Source: JBLHHI01 sp047614125
GTDB taxonomy: Bacteria; Bacteroidota; Bacteroidia; NS11-12g; UBA9320
NCBI GenBank assembly: GCA_047614125.1
Contig: JBLHHI010000015.1
Span: 1 to 38,033, forward strand
Reading direction: 5' to 3'
Length of the DNA: 38,033 nt
Both the position numbers and the translations under genes were made by a program. This document shows, in pieces, positions 26,190-35,085 of this stretch; position 1 is the first letter of the stretch, and each line of letters opens with the position of its first letter. The notes under the pieces were generated by a model. The model did not search any database and had not been told where the DNA came from. It saw only the letters and a list, made by a program, of their open reading frames with translations.

Positions 26190-27098
26190 TTAAAATTCAA
26201 AAATCATACCTTCCTTAGCCAAGATTGTGTTGCTAAACTCTGCACTGGCTTCGATTTGATGTGCACTCAGGTCTCCATATCGCGAAGAGAAATGACCCAA
26301 AATAAGCTGTTTGACTCCCATTTGAGCGGCAAACATTCCTGCTTGTTTTGCTGTGCTGTGACCCGTCTCTATGGCTCTGTCCAGTAAATTGTGCAAGAAC
26401 GTAGCCTCGTGGTAAAGTACCGAAAAACCCTTGTAAGCTTTTGCTATTTCTGGGGCATATCGTGTATCCGTTACGTAGGCATAGCTGAAAGGGGGCGGTG
26501 GATCGAAGGTTAAAACTTCGTTGGCTACCAACCCTCCATTTTGCAGCGTTCCTTCGCTACCTCTTTTCAAATCTGGGTATTGATGGATGGGGATGTTATA
26601 TTGCTTACACGCTTCCAAATTCAAGGTGCGCTCTTGATGCACTTCCTTAAATAGGAAGGAGAAACAAGGCACTCGATGATGAACTGGCACCGCTTGTACT
26701 TGCAAGTTTTCAAATTCAAAATCGTGTTTCTCGTTGGCATGTAATGTAACGAATTCCAGTTCAAAATTTAAAGAGATGGCGGCGTGTTTGCAGTGGAGTT
26801 TAAAAATTTCCTCCATGCCTTTTGGTGCGTATATCCAAAGTGGTTTCGTGCGATTGTTGTGGTTCATGCTCGTTATTAAACCCATCAAGCCCAAGTAGTG
26901 ATCGCCGTGTAAATGACTGATAAAAATGCGGGTAATTTTTTGAAATTTAACGCCGTAATCAGTGATGCGCTCTTGGGTGCCTTCGCCACAGTCGAGAAGA
27001 ATGTGTGTTGATTGGCAAACTAAATATTGAGCCGAATGGTGGCGCTCTTTCGACGGGGTTGCCGATCCAATACCAAGTATGGTTACTTTTCCCCTCAA
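26190..27098 (-). CDS. rnz: Ribonuclease Z
   Basis: 302 residues, the length of the short bacterial RNase Z. It has the metallo-beta-lactamase motif SHLHGDH (His62, His64, Asp66, His67), then VTDTRY, LYHEATFL and ETGHSTAKQAG, all standard for this family. The enzyme cuts 3' trailers from tRNA precursors. This fits the tRNA genes in this window, none of which encodes CCA, so their 3' ends must be trimmed to the discriminator before CCA addition. It begins six bases after the stop of the STAS-like gene and is almost surely co-transcribed with it. Confidence 0.95.
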   Translation of the reverse strand: MRGKVTILGIGSATPSKERHHSAQYLVCQSTHILLDCGEGTQERITDYGVKFQKITRIFISHLHGDHYLGLMGLITSMNHNNRTKPLWIYAPKGMEEIFKLHCKHAAISLNFELEFVTLHANEKHDFEFENLQVQAVPVHHRVPCFSFLFKEVHQERTLNLEACKQYNIPIHQYPDLKRGSEGTLQNGGLVANEVLTFDPPPPFSYAYVTDTRYAPEIAKAYKGFSVLYHEATFLHNLLDRAIETGHSTAKQAGMFAAQMGVKQLILGHFSSRYGDLSAHQIEASAEFSNTILAKEGMIFEF

Positions 27099-27104
27099 AC
27101 TACC

Positions 27105-27461
27105 TTAATCGTCTTTGCCTAAATCGCGTTCCAATTGTATCATGAATAAGTAATCGACCGCTTCGTCGAACGATGGTATTACAACCATTTCATTGGCTTC
27201 TAATTCTTGGTTAACATTTTTGGTAAAGCCAACAAAAACAATAGTTCCGTCGAGCGTGGATATGCTTTCGTTCACCGCTTTTAGGGCAATAATTAACTCT
27301 TTGGTTGGTTCAAACCCATCTGAACCCTCCATGATGAAATAAGGTGTATCCATCAATTCGCCAACCATCTGATCATGAAGCGCTTGCATATCAAATGCGC
27401 CAATTCGCTCATTGAGGTGAATGGATGTATAATTGTCTTCTACGGAAATTTCAAAAGCCAT
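27105..27461 (-). CDS. Small STAS-like (anti-anti-sigma-type) protein
   Basis: 118 residues from the Met at 27461; a longer frame from 27515 would run through the divergent promoter and adds an unlikely N-terminus. The pattern fits a STAS fold: an N-terminal hairpin (ISVEDNYTSIHLNERIGAFDMQALHDQMVGEL), a central strand with GTIVFVGF, and a C-terminal helix (SFDEAVDYLF). No clear phosphorylatable Ser in the usual DSxG loop is visible, so it may be a structural or binding relative rather than a classical SpoIIAA. It lies just before rnz in one transcript. Confidence 0.65.
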   Translation of the reverse strand: MAFEISVEDNYTSIHLNERIGAFDMQALHDQMVGELMDTPYFIMEGSDGFEPTKELIIALKAVNESISTLDGTIVFVGFTKNVNQELEANEMVVIPSFDEAVDYLFMIQLERDLGKDD

Positions 27462-27470
27462 AGTAACTTT

Positions 27471-27498
27471 TTGTACAAATATTAAAAATCTATTTTCG
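27471..27498 (+). promoter_or_regulatory. Promoter of the second SDR gene
   Basis: TTG at 27471-27473, 17-base spacer, TATTTTCG at 27491-27498 (one mismatch to TAnnTTTG), 31 bases before the ATG at 27530. Confidence 0.5.
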
Positions 27499-27529
27499 CG
27501 TTCACAAGTATACACACAAAAAGTCCAGA

Positions 27530-28303
27530 ATGAAACATCAAAAATGTGCCTTAATAACTGGGGCTACGTCCGGAATAGGAATGGCAACGGCTTGGCTCCT
27601 AAGCAAGAATGGCTACAATGTAATTATTACAGGTCGGCGTTCTGATCGATTGGCTGAATTAAAGCGAAGCATAACTTCAAAGACAGAAGCATTAGTACAA
27701 ACTCTTTGCTTTGATATCCGTGATAACAAACAAGTTTGTAATGCGTTAGCTTCTCTGCCAGAAGAGTGGAAGAAAATTGATGTTTTGATAAACAATGCCG
27801 GTTTAGCCAGTGGCCTCGATCAGTTGCATAACGGCGATGTAGAGGATTGGGATAAAATGATCGACACAAATGTAAAAGGCTTGTTATACGTTAGCAGACA
27901 AATTATTCCACAGATGATTGCACAAAAGAGTGGCCATATAGTGAACATTGGTTCCATTGCCGGAAAGGAAGTATACCCAAATGGAAACGTTTACTGCGGA
28001 ACAAAGCACATGGTGGATGCACTCAATCTTTCGATGCGACGAGAACTTGCGGAACACAATATAAAAGTATCTGCTGTTAATCCCGGTGCTGTTGAAACTG
28101 AATTCTCGTTGGTTCGATTGCACGGTGATGCAGAAAAAGCCCATAAGGTATACGACGGCTTTGAAAACTTAGTGGCCGAAGATATTGCCGATGCAGTGCA
28201 CTACGTAATTTCTCGACCAGACCACGTAAACATCAACGATATTATCATAATGCCTAAGGCACAACCCGCTGCTGGTCAGGTAATTCGAAATAAGGGTTTG
28301 TAA
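27530..28303 (+). CDS. Short-chain dehydrogenase/reductase (YdfG-like)
   Basis: 257 residues. It has the cofactor loop GATSGIG (11-17), NNAG (88-91), catalytic Ser142 in NIGSIAG, and YCGTK with Tyr155 and Lys159. Arg37-Arg38 after the second strand (ITGRRSDRL) suggests NADP(H). The overall pattern, including GKEVYPNGNVYCGTKHMVDAL and VNPGAVETEFS, is close to the YdfG / serine 3-dehydrogenase group that oxidises beta-hydroxy acids such as L-allo-threonine or 3-hydroxypropionate; this assignment is probable rather than certain. The gene converges with the universal stress protein gene nine bases away. Confidence 0.88.
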   Translation: MKHQKCALITGATSGIGMATAWLLSKNGYNVIITGRRSDRLAELKRSITSKTEALVQTLCFDIRDNKQVCNALASLPEEWKKIDVLINNAGLASGLDQLHNGDVEDWDKMIDTNVKGLLYVSRQIIPQMIAQKSGHIVNIGSIAGKEVYPNGNVYCGTKHMVDALNLSMRRELAEHNIKVSAVNPGAVETEFSLVRLHGDAEKAHKVYDGFENLVAEDIADAVHYVISRPDHVNINDIIIMPKAQPAAGQVIRNKGL

Positions 28304-28312
28304 ATAATAGGA

Positions 28313-29125
28313 TTAATACCCTACTGCGCCAGATACGTTTAGATCTCTGCTGTGTATGCTCATTACAGGAACTTGGCAATTGTTAACGATGTCGGATGCA
28401 TAAGATCCCATGGTAAAACCAGTTGTTTCCGTATCCGTCATCATCATCAATAATCCCGCCTTTGTTTCTTTGCGATAGTCTAAAATTGACTTCACCAATT
28501 TAACGCCGGTATCAATTTTTGTTGTAGTTACGATGCCTCTTTTCTGAAGGTATTCATTGGTTTGTTCTACATATTTTTTAATGCGCATTACGGTCGCGTT
28601 ATCGGAACCTTGCGTAACACCATAGATGTGAACCTTTGCATGCAAACCCTTGGCAAGGGCGGCAGCATAGGGTACCTTTTGGCGCGTTGAATCCGAATCG
28701 TCTATTGGAAGCATTATGTCTTGTAACGGCAGATCCTTGGTGAATTCTTGGATGGTTATGGCAGGACAATTGGCAGCACTCACAATTCGAAAAGCATTGC
28801 TGCCCAGCCAAAATGGCTGCCAGCCTTCATTTCCGTGTGTTCCAACAATGATTAAGTCTGCACCCAGTTCGCGCTCGTAGCTCGAAATTTCACTGTAAAC
28901 CTTTCCTTTTCGTTCGATAAACTCAATTTCAACCCCATGAGCCTTTCCAATATCATGAACCGATTTTTCAATGGTAGGATTGGTTGGCTTACTATTGTTT
29001 TTTACATAAATGGCGTGCACTTTCCCTTTAAACCGCTCGGCAAACTCTGCTGCTTTTTTTAACGCAATTTGTGCCGACATTGAATTGTCGAAACCTACTA
29101 GAATGTTCTTAAAATGTATTTCCAT
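28313..29125 (-). CDS. Universal stress protein with two Usp domains
   Basis: 270 residues made of two Usp domains (about 1-138 and 139-270). The first has the nucleotide-binding motif G-x2-G-x9-G-S intact (GTHGNEGWQPFWLGS). The second keeps the strand IMLPIDDSD but the ATP loop is degenerate (MTDTETTGFTMGS), so probably only one half binds ATP. Such tandem proteins occur in stress and stationary-phase responses. It has its own promoter at 29147-29177 and is monocistronic, ending nine bases from the convergent SDR gene. Confidence 0.92.
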   Translation of the reverse strand: MEIHFKNILVGFDNSMSAQIALKKAAEFAERFKGKVHAIYVKNNSKPTNPTIEKSVHDIGKAHGVEIEFIERKGKVYSEISSYERELGADLIIVGTHGNEGWQPFWLGSNAFRIVSAANCPAITIQEFTKDLPLQDIMLPIDDSDSTRQKVPYAAALAKGLHAKVHIYGVTQGSDNATVMRIKKYVEQTNEYLQKRGIVTTTKIDTGVKLVKSILDYRKETKAGLLMMMTDTETTGFTMGSYASDIVNNCQVPVMSIHSRDLNVSGAVGY

Positions 29126-29146
29126 ACCAACTAACTAATTACCTTC

Positions 29147-29177
29147 CGAAAATACATCTTGTTTGTTGAAAACGCAA
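29147..29177 (-). promoter_or_regulatory. Promoter of the universal stress protein gene
   Basis: On the minus strand TTG (29175-29177), 20-base spacer, TATTTTCG (29147-29154, one mismatch to TAnnTTTG), 21 bases before the ATG. Confidence 0.5.
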
Positions 29178-29197
29178 AGGATTTTGTTTATTTGCTT

Positions 29198-29680
29198 ATG
29201 CATAAATTGAAATTATTTGGTTTTGGTTTGGTTTTCATCCTCTTTGCTCAAAGTTGCTCCTTACCCAAGACTCCAGATTTTGAACGACTGGAAAAGTTGC
29301 GAATTGTAAGCAAAAATAAAAACTTAGTAACCATTTCAGCAGAAGCTGTTTATATGAATGGAAATGATTTTGGTGGCCGTTTAAAAGAGGTAGACATGAA
29401 CATCATTGTAGAAGGGGTTAAGGTAACGCACCTCAATCAGGACAAAGATATTGACATCCAACCAAAGAAGGAATTTCGAATTCCCATAACTTTTACTGTT
29501 GATTTAAATGATATCTTTAAAAAAAATGAAGATTTTCTGAAACAGGCCTTAAAAAGCATGGTAAAAGAAGAAATCGAAATCCTGTATAAAGGCACGTTGA
29601 AAGTTACCCTCTTAAATACTGATCTTAAAATACCTGTTAACTTCTCGGAGAAGCTTCATGTTGGGTTGAATTGGGAGTAA
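29198..29680 (+). CDS. Lipoprotein with a LEA type-2-like domain
   Basis: 160 residues from the ATG at 29198; the longer frame starts with TTG at 29159 and lacks a proper signal there. The lipoprotein signal (LFGFGLVFILFAQSC) puts the lipidated Cys at residue 20. The mature domain (VSKNKNLVTISAEAVYMNGNDFGGRLKEVDMNIIVEGVKV to the end) alternates strands in the way of LEA-2/WHy domains, which are fibronectin-like folds tied to desiccation and stress in plants and of unclear role in bacteria. It is divergent from the universal stress gene (about 70 bases) and convergent with the carbonic anhydrase-like gene, 17 bases away. Confidence 0.7.
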   Translation: MHKLKLFGFGLVFILFAQSCSLPKTPDFERLEKLRIVSKNKNLVTISAEAVYMNGNDFGGRLKEVDMNIIVEGVKVTHLNQDKDIDIQPKKEFRIPITFTVDLNDIFKKNEDFLKQALKSMVKEEIEILYKGTLKVTLLNTDLKIPVNFSEKLHVGLNWE

Positions 29681-29697
29681 CCATTATAAAGGGTTCG

Positions 29698-30237
29698 TCA
29701 AATTGATCCAGCTTCTTCCAAATATTTTTGGGCTAAATCTACGTATGCCTGCGCATTATGTCGTATGGCTTCTTTTTGGATATCTGATATTTTCCCAACC
29801 ACTTTAGCAGGGCTTCCCAATACCATTGAATATGGCGGAATAATCGTATTTGACGTAACCAAGGCATTTGCCCCGATGATCGAAAATTCGCCAATTTGCG
29901 CTCCGTTTAAAATGGTAGAATTCATTCCTACCAATACGTTATTGGCAATGATGGCTCCATGAACAAGGGCCAAATGTCCTATTATGCAATCGCTGCCAAT
30001 GTGCACCGGGCTTCCCGGGTCAACATGAATTACGGCATTGTCTTGAATATTGGTACGTTCCCCAATTTGTATTACATCCGAATCTGCTCGAAGAACTGCT
30101 CCAAACCAGATCGAGGCCTTCAAACCTATTTCAACACGCCCAATGATTCGAGCCGTTGGAGCAACAAATACTTCGGATCCAAGTTGTGGAGAAATGCCAT
30201 TAAATGAGATTAAAGAATTTCGTTTTTCTGTCTCCAT
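29698..30237 (-). CDS. Gamma-carbonic anhydrase family protein (left-handed beta-helix)
   Basis: 179 residues from the Met at 30237; the longer frame to 30288 adds an unlikely N-terminus. The body is a left-handed hexapeptide helix (VAPTARIIGRVEIGLKASI, IGERTNIQDNAVIHVD and so on). The three zinc histidines have the spacing of the family: His71, His88, His93. Arg50 and Asp52 (VLRADSD) match the conserved subunit-interface pair. Homologues are trimeric, bind zinc or iron and may hydrate CO2, though many show weak or no activity (YrdA and PaaY relatives). It is divergent from hutI. Confidence 0.9.
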   Translation of the reverse strand: METEKRNSLISFNGISPQLGSEVFVAPTARIIGRVEIGLKASIWFGAVLRADSDVIQIGERTNIQDNAVIHVDPGSPVHIGSDCIIGHLALVHGAIIANNVLVGMNSTILNGAQIGEFSIIGANALVTSNTIIPPYSMVLGSPAKVVGKISDIQKEAIRHNAQAYVDLAQKYLEEAGSI

Positions 30238-30321
30238 ATAGTATCCATTAGTGAACCGTAAACCTATACAATTTAGACTACACAGCAATGCAAAAAATGA
30301 ATCGAACTCAGGTAGATACCT

Positions 30322-30329
30322 TATTTTCG
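30322..30329 (+). promoter_or_regulatory. -7 element for hutI
   Basis: TATTTTCG, the same one-mismatch variant as before the SDR and Usp genes, 26 bases before the TTG start at 30356. It lies downstream of the GTG that opens the longer frame, so it favours the TTG. Confidence 0.4.
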
Positions 30330-30355
30330 CTCATCCAACAAAACAGAGACCTATT

Positions 30356-31600
30356 TTGAACACCATCATTGTTAACATCCATTGCCTGTATGGCATAACA
30401 CATTCTAACCGCGCCAAAAAAGGAAGTGAAATGAAAGAGGTGGGGCAGCTTCGAAATGCTTTCATCGAATTTGATACAAACGGCATTGTTGATTTTGGTT
30501 CAATGCAGCAAATTGGAGAAAGAGATTTGAATACGTACTCTGTCTTAGATGCCAAGGGTCGGCTGGTAATTCCTTCGTTCGTTGATTGCCATACTCATGC
30601 AGTATTTGCGGCATCAAGAGCACTCGAATTTGTTGATCGAATCAACGGCTTATCGTACCAAGAAGTAGCAAAAAAAGGTGGCGGCATTCTAAATTCTGCT
30701 GAAAAGTTAGAAAACATGACCGAAGATGAACTCTTCGTTTCTGCAAAATCACAACTTGAATTAATAATTGCTGGTGGCACTGGGGCGTTGGAAATAAAAA
30801 GTGGTTATGGTTTAAATACAGAAGCTGAGTTAAAAATGCTTCGAGTTATTAAGCGACTTCAAGAATGTTATGATCTACCCATTCGTTCTACTTTCCTTGG
30901 AGCACATGCATATCCAAAACAGTTTAAAGAAGATAAATCGAAGTATATTGATCTGATTATCAACGATATGTTGCCAAAAATTGCAGCAGAGAATCTAGCT
31001 GATTACATAGATGTATTTTGTGAAGATGGGTATTTTGGCCTTCCAGAAACCGAAGCCATCTTAAAAGCAGGCGCCAAGTTTGGTTTAAAAGCACGAATCC
31101 ATGTAAACCAATTTAACAGCATTGGCGGTGTGGAATTGGCGCAGAAATGCGGAGCCATTAGCGTAGAACACTTGGAAGTAATGACCGAAGACGACATTTC
31201 TCATTTAAAAAATGGCAATATGTTTCCCGTTGGATTACCCGCCTGTTCATTCTTTCTAGAAATTCCGTATACCCCCGTCCGTAGATTAATTGAGGAAGGC
31301 CTTCCTGTGGTGCTGGCTACCGACTTTAATCCGGGTTCATCTCCCTGTATCTCGATGAACTTTGTGATGAGCTTGGGTTGTGTAAAGATGAAGTTGTTAC
31401 CAACAGAAGCCTTTAACGCCGTAACCATTAATGCCGCTAATGCGCTGGAATTGCAAGATGAAGTTGGAAGCATTGCACATGGGAAACGAGCTAATTTACT
31501 TATAACCAACCCTATGCAAGATTTAGCAGAGCTGCCATATTTTTTTGGAAGTGACAACATCTCAACGGTTATTCTCAACGGAAAAGTAGTGAGATCTTAA
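30356..31600 (+). CDS. hutI: Imidazolonepropionase
   Basis: 414 residues from the TTG at 30356, the family's usual size; the frame opens earlier with a GTG at 30251, but the added 35 residues look non-coding and a -7 box lies between. It has the amidohydrolase metal motif DCHTHAVFAA (His79, His81), GGTGALEIKSGYGL, FLGAHAYP, HVNQF, SVEHLE and LATDFNPGSSP, all diagnostic of HutI. The enzyme hydrolyses 4-imidazolone-5-propionate to N-formimino-glutamate, the third step of histidine breakdown. No hutH, hutU or hutG is adjacent, so the pathway is either split over the genome or partly absent. Confidence 0.96.
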   Translation: MNTIIVNIHCLYGITHSNRAKKGSEMKEVGQLRNAFIEFDTNGIVDFGSMQQIGERDLNTYSVLDAKGRLVIPSFVDCHTHAVFAASRALEFVDRINGLSYQEVAKKGGGILNSAEKLENMTEDELFVSAKSQLELIIAGGTGALEIKSGYGLNTEAELKMLRVIKRLQECYDLPIRSTFLGAHAYPKQFKEDKSKYIDLIINDMLPKIAAENLADYIDVFCEDGYFGLPETEAILKAGAKFGLKARIHVNQFNSIGGVELAQKCGAISVEHLEVMTEDDISHLKNGNMFPVGLPACSFFLEIPYTPVRRLIEEGLPVVLATDFNPGSSPCISMNFVMSLGCVKMKLLPTEAFNAVTINAANALELQDEVGSIAHGKRANLLITNPMQDLAELPYFFGSDNISTVILNGKVVRS

Positions 31601-31608
31601 TTCACTCC

Positions 31609-32361
31609 TTAAAAAGTATAATACAGATAAACGCCCGATAAAGGACTAAACTGTGAGCTTACCTCTATCCATTTACGGGTTGAATGGGTGTCTGTTATAA
31701 ATTCATTTGGATTGAATGAGCTGGTTTGGATTTGCAAAAGACTCATTGATTTTTCATAGGTTCGTTTCAAAAATATAACTTGTGATTCGATGGCCAAACT
31801 GAGTTTGGGTGCAAATTTCCACTCCACTCCAAAAATGGGCAATACACCAAAGCCGGTATAATTTGTTTTGCTCTTGTCGGTAACATTAAAAAAGTTCGAT
31901 CCGCTCTGAAAATCTTGTTGTACATCAAAAATTGCGTGATAATCCGAATGTCCTCGTTGATATATAAATTCCAACCCTGAATAAAAATTAAAACGCTCAC
32001 TTATGGGTACAAAATATAAGCCTGCCAAACCAAGATTTGCGCTCCATGTTTGGGATGGGATATTATTGGATGAGGAATCGATGGTAAATTGATTAAATGG
32101 CTGAAGCGTTTGTGAATTGAGATTCGAAACGGCCTTAACCACCGAATAGCCCAGTTGAATACGGGTAGAATACTTTGAATTTAATTTAGCTTGAATGGCA
32201 AAAGAGGGTTCAACGTAAGGGTTGTTGATGAAAACATCGCTCAGATTCAATCCGATGGTAAGGTTTTGAATTGGGCGATTGGCAGTATCCGTTTGTGCAA
32301 AAGCCGATTCTAGCTGAAGCAAGCAAATGGAAAGAACCATACCGTATTTTAAAAACTCCAT
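31609..32361 (-). CDS. Predicted small outer membrane beta-barrel protein
   Basis: 250 residues. A signal peptide ends near ESAFAQ. The mature part is made of alternating strands (LTIGLNLSDVFINNPYVEPSFAIQAKLNSK, FNFYSGLEFIYQRG, LPIFGVEWKFAPKLSLAIESQ) and ends in GVYLYYTF; a C-terminal Phe after alternating aromatics is the barrel-assembly signal. I do not recognise a named family. It starts seven bases after the stop of the double AAA+ gene in the same direction, so they are very likely co-transcribed. Confidence 0.72.
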   Translation of the reverse strand: MEFLKYGMVLSICLLQLESAFAQTDTANRPIQNLTIGLNLSDVFINNPYVEPSFAIQAKLNSKYSTRIQLGYSVVKAVSNLNSQTLQPFNQFTIDSSSNNIPSQTWSANLGLAGLYFVPISERFNFYSGLEFIYQRGHSDYHAIFDVQQDFQSGSNFFNVTDKSKTNYTGFGVLPIFGVEWKFAPKLSLAIESQVIFLKRTYEKSMSLLQIQTSSFNPNEFITDTHSTRKWIEVSSQFSPLSGVYLYYTF

Positions 32362-32368
32362 TTAAATA

Positions 32369-34996
32369 TTAATTCATTTTAAAACCAATTCCCTTCTTCT
32401 TACCCATCACAGCATCAGCCAGTTGTATCGACTTAAGATCAGCAACGGTTAGGGTCTTTATCATTTTGTTAGTGCGCTTTGCGCTCGAAATTCCGCTCAT
32501 GCGCAAGTGTTGATTTCGAACCGCTTCTTCAACGAGTTTTCGGACCGCTCGACCATTGCCAAAGTAATTGTCTCTCGCATCAAACAACTCCTCCATCATT
32601 TCACTCAACAGCATAATTGCTTCCTTGTCTGGAGTTAAACCGCTTTCCGAAAATTGGTTTACTGCAATAAGGTGGAGTTCTGAAGCTTCAAAATCTTCGA
32701 AGTGGAAGGTACGATCAAACCGAGATTTCAAGCCGGGATTCGACTCCAAGAATCGGCGCATGTTTTCAGTATATCCGGCGGCTATAACAATGAAATCACC
32801 GCGATAGTCTTCCATTCTTTTTAGGATGATTTCAATTGCCTCTTTGCCATAATCAGAGTTTCCACCTTCCGTTAATGAGTAGGCTTCGTCAATAAACAGA
32901 ACGCCGCCCATTGCTTTATCAATTATTTCGCCGGTTTTTATGGCGGTTTGCCCCACATACCCTCCTACCAACGATTGACGGTCGCATTCAATGAGATTTC
33001 CTCGTTCTATAATGCCCAAGGCTTTATAAATTTGAGCAAGAATTCGAGCTACGGTTGTTTTACCCGTTCCTGGATTTCCCGTAAACACGGCATGAAGCGA
33101 AAACGATTTACGAAAGTCTTTACCCGTTTCTTTGTAAAAACGAACCAGTTTAACTAAGTCTGAAATATCGTTTTTTACACGTTCTAGACCCATCATTCTA
33201 TGCAGCTTCGCAATCGATTCCCGTAAAAGCTCTTCATCAATTGGGATGTCGGGCATGGTATCCGGCTTACTAATGGAGAGTTTGGCTACATCGCCTACAG
33301 AAATGGTTGAAAGCTCATCCATGGTTAAGGCGGACGGATTGTCGACTCCCATTACGCGCAGTCCTAAGTTCATTTTACACTCGTCCACCAATGAATTCAC
33401 AAGTCGGGCATTACCAAAATACCGATCGCGTTGCCGGTAGGCGTCCACCAACTTTTTATATAATGCATCTCTCGATCCCTCATCAAATTTAATGCCTCGC
33501 TTATCCGCCGAATAATCGGCTATTTGAATGAGTTCTTGTGGAAGATAGTCTGGAAAATCGAAGACGATGTTGAATCTTGATTTCAAACCTGGATTAGATT
33601 GAAGAAAGTTGTCGATCTCTTCGGGGTAGCCTGCAGCAATTACAGCCATATCGCTCTCGTCCGACATTTCTTTCAATAAAATTTCAATGGCTTCCTTTCC
33701 AAAATCTTTGGCATCATCATCTTTTCGAGACAGTGAATATGCTTCGTCAATGAAAAGAATTCCGCCCTTTGCTTTCTTAATGGCTGCTTTGGTTTTGGGT
33801 GCCGTTTGTCCAATAAACTCGGCCACTAAATCCGCCCGATCCACCTCATGAACATGCCCTTTGCTGAGTAGGCCCAAGCGTTTGTATATCTTACCCAGTT
33901 TTCGAGCAACTGTGGTTTTACCGGTTCCAGGGTTTCCTTTAAATACTGCGTGAAGATTGATTGGTTCTGTTTCTTCGATCCCTCGATCCTTTCGCAAGGT
34001 TATGAACTGCAGGTAGTTGGCATATTCATTTATCCGATCTTTAAGCTCTTGCAAGCCAATGAGTTCCTCCATTTCCTCCATTACGTCAACCTCTTTGGCG
34101 GCATCGTGCCCTTGTAGTTGATTTGGACTGTGTGCCAGTTCTTCTTTGAGCAATTCGGAGGGCAGGCGCAAAATTTCAAAATCCGATGGAGCGGCTTCAA
34201 TGTAATCTTCTCCTATGTTAAAGTTTTTACTGGCGAGGAGTTTATCTTGAAACAAGATGTCCATGTAATAACCTTCTTTGCCCCAGGTTCCAACTATTTC
34301 GGCGCCCCAACCAACGGTAATAGAAAACATTGGTTCTTGCGGATATACAAAAAAGAGTTTTGTAACGGTGCCTTTTAACAAATTGGTACTTGTTCTAAAG
34401 TTAAAAGTCAATTCACACGTCCAATACTTGCCTTCAGTGATGAGGTTCTCTGCATTAAATTCTGCCCAAATATACCGTGTAAATTGGTGATGGAAGGTGC
34501 TGTAATACCTTCTGCTATCGGGCGGCACATTCGAATCGGGGCCCTCATAAAACTTAATCGATTTTATTTTAAAATACGGCTGGCCTATTCCGGTAACTAG
34601 ACCCAAGGCCTGAACATAAAAGTTTTTCTCTATGATGAGTTGGTCATCCAACCAAGCCTCCCACTTATATGCGCCGGGTTTCCAGAATCCTCCAGGATTA
34701 CGAGTTCCCCATCCTTCTCGAATGTAAATGTTTTGTGTATTTGCGGATATTAATCGGTCGCAGTTTAAATCACAAATTTCTTTTTTATCACCATCAATGC
34801 ATTTGAGATGGAGGTTTAAGGGCCATTCTTTGCGTTTGTATTGAAGGTTTACGAGTAGGAGTTCGCAGTACACATACCCGCAATCAGCGGCATCAAAGAC
34901 ACTGCGGTACTTCTTTTTATTATCGGCCAACCATTCGGTAGACCCATATGATTTAAGATCTATAAGTTGGTAATTTTTGCTCTTTGTGATTGCCAT
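32369..34996 (-). CDS. Double AAA+ ATPase (CbxX/CfqX type) with a duplicated N-terminal beta domain
   Basis: 875 residues from the Met at 34996; the frame runs back to 35068, but those 24 residues look non-coding. Two AAA+ modules of the CbxX/CfqX (SpoVK, EccA) type follow one another: Walker A GNPGTGKT at 354-361 and 640-647, Walker B ILFIDEA near 413-419 and VLFIDEA near 699-705, and in both the sensor/arginine region SNPGLKSRF. The N-terminal about 265 residues carry two related segments (about 38-128 and 173-261) sharing GWG, then G-x-W, a Tyr, an Asp and KNF at equal spacing, which suggests a doubled beta-sandwich. CbxX proteins remodel other proteins (CbbX acts on Rubisco); the target here is unknown. 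A barrel gene follows seven bases later. Confidence 0.88.
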   Translation of the reverse strand: MAITKSKNYQLIDLKSYGSTEWLADNKKKYRSVFDAADCGYVYCELLLVNLQYKRKEWPLNLHLKCIDGDKKEICDLNCDRLISANTQNIYIREGWGTRNPGGFWKPGAYKWEAWLDDQLIIEKNFYVQALGLVTGIGQPYFKIKSIKFYEGPDSNVPPDSRRYYSTFHHQFTRYIWAEFNAENLITEGKYWTCELTFNFRTSTNLLKGTVTKLFFVYPQEPMFSITVGWGAEIVGTWGKEGYYMDILFQDKLLASKNFNIGEDYIEAAPSDFEILRLPSELLKEELAHSPNQLQGHDAAKEVDVMEEMEELIGLQELKDRINEYANYLQFITLRKDRGIEETEPINLHAVFKGNPGTGKTTVARKLGKIYKRLGLLSKGHVHEVDRADLVAEFIGQTAPKTKAAIKKAKGGILFIDEAYSLSRKDDDAKDFGKEAIEILLKEMSDESDMAVIAAGYPEEIDNFLQSNPGLKSRFNIVFDFPDYLPQELIQIADYSADKRGIKFDEGSRDALYKKLVDAYRQRDRYFGNARLVNSLVDECKMNLGLRVMGVDNPSALTMDELSTISVGDVAKLSISKPDTMPDIPIDEELLRESIAKLHRMMGLERVKNDISDLVKLVRFYKETGKDFRKSFSLHAVFTGNPGTGKTTVARILAQIYKALGIIERGNLIECDRQSLVGGYVGQTAIKTGEIIDKAMGGVLFIDEAYSLTEGGNSDYGKEAIEIILKRMEDYRGDFIVIAAGYTENMRRFLESNPGLKSRFDRTFHFEDFEASELHLIAVNQFSESGLTPDKEAIMLLSEMMEELFDARDNYFGNGRAVRKLVEEAVRNQHLRMSGISSAKRTNKMIKTLTVADLKSIQLADAVMGKKKGIGFKMN

Positions 34997-35085
34997 ATTG
35001 TGGGTCAAATTTGATAAAAAAAGGCTATAAAACCCTACTATTTTTAAAACCCGAACTTTTTTTGACAAAAAGGAATAAAATGATT

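Noticed and set aside
30251..30355. 35-residue N-terminal extension of HutI from a GTG
   Set aside because: It exceeds the family's usual N-terminus and contains the likely -7 box at 30322-30329.
34997..35068. 24-residue N-terminal extension of the AAA+ protein
   Set aside because: It looks non-coding, and the Met at 34996 begins a soluble N-terminus that fits the rest of the domain.
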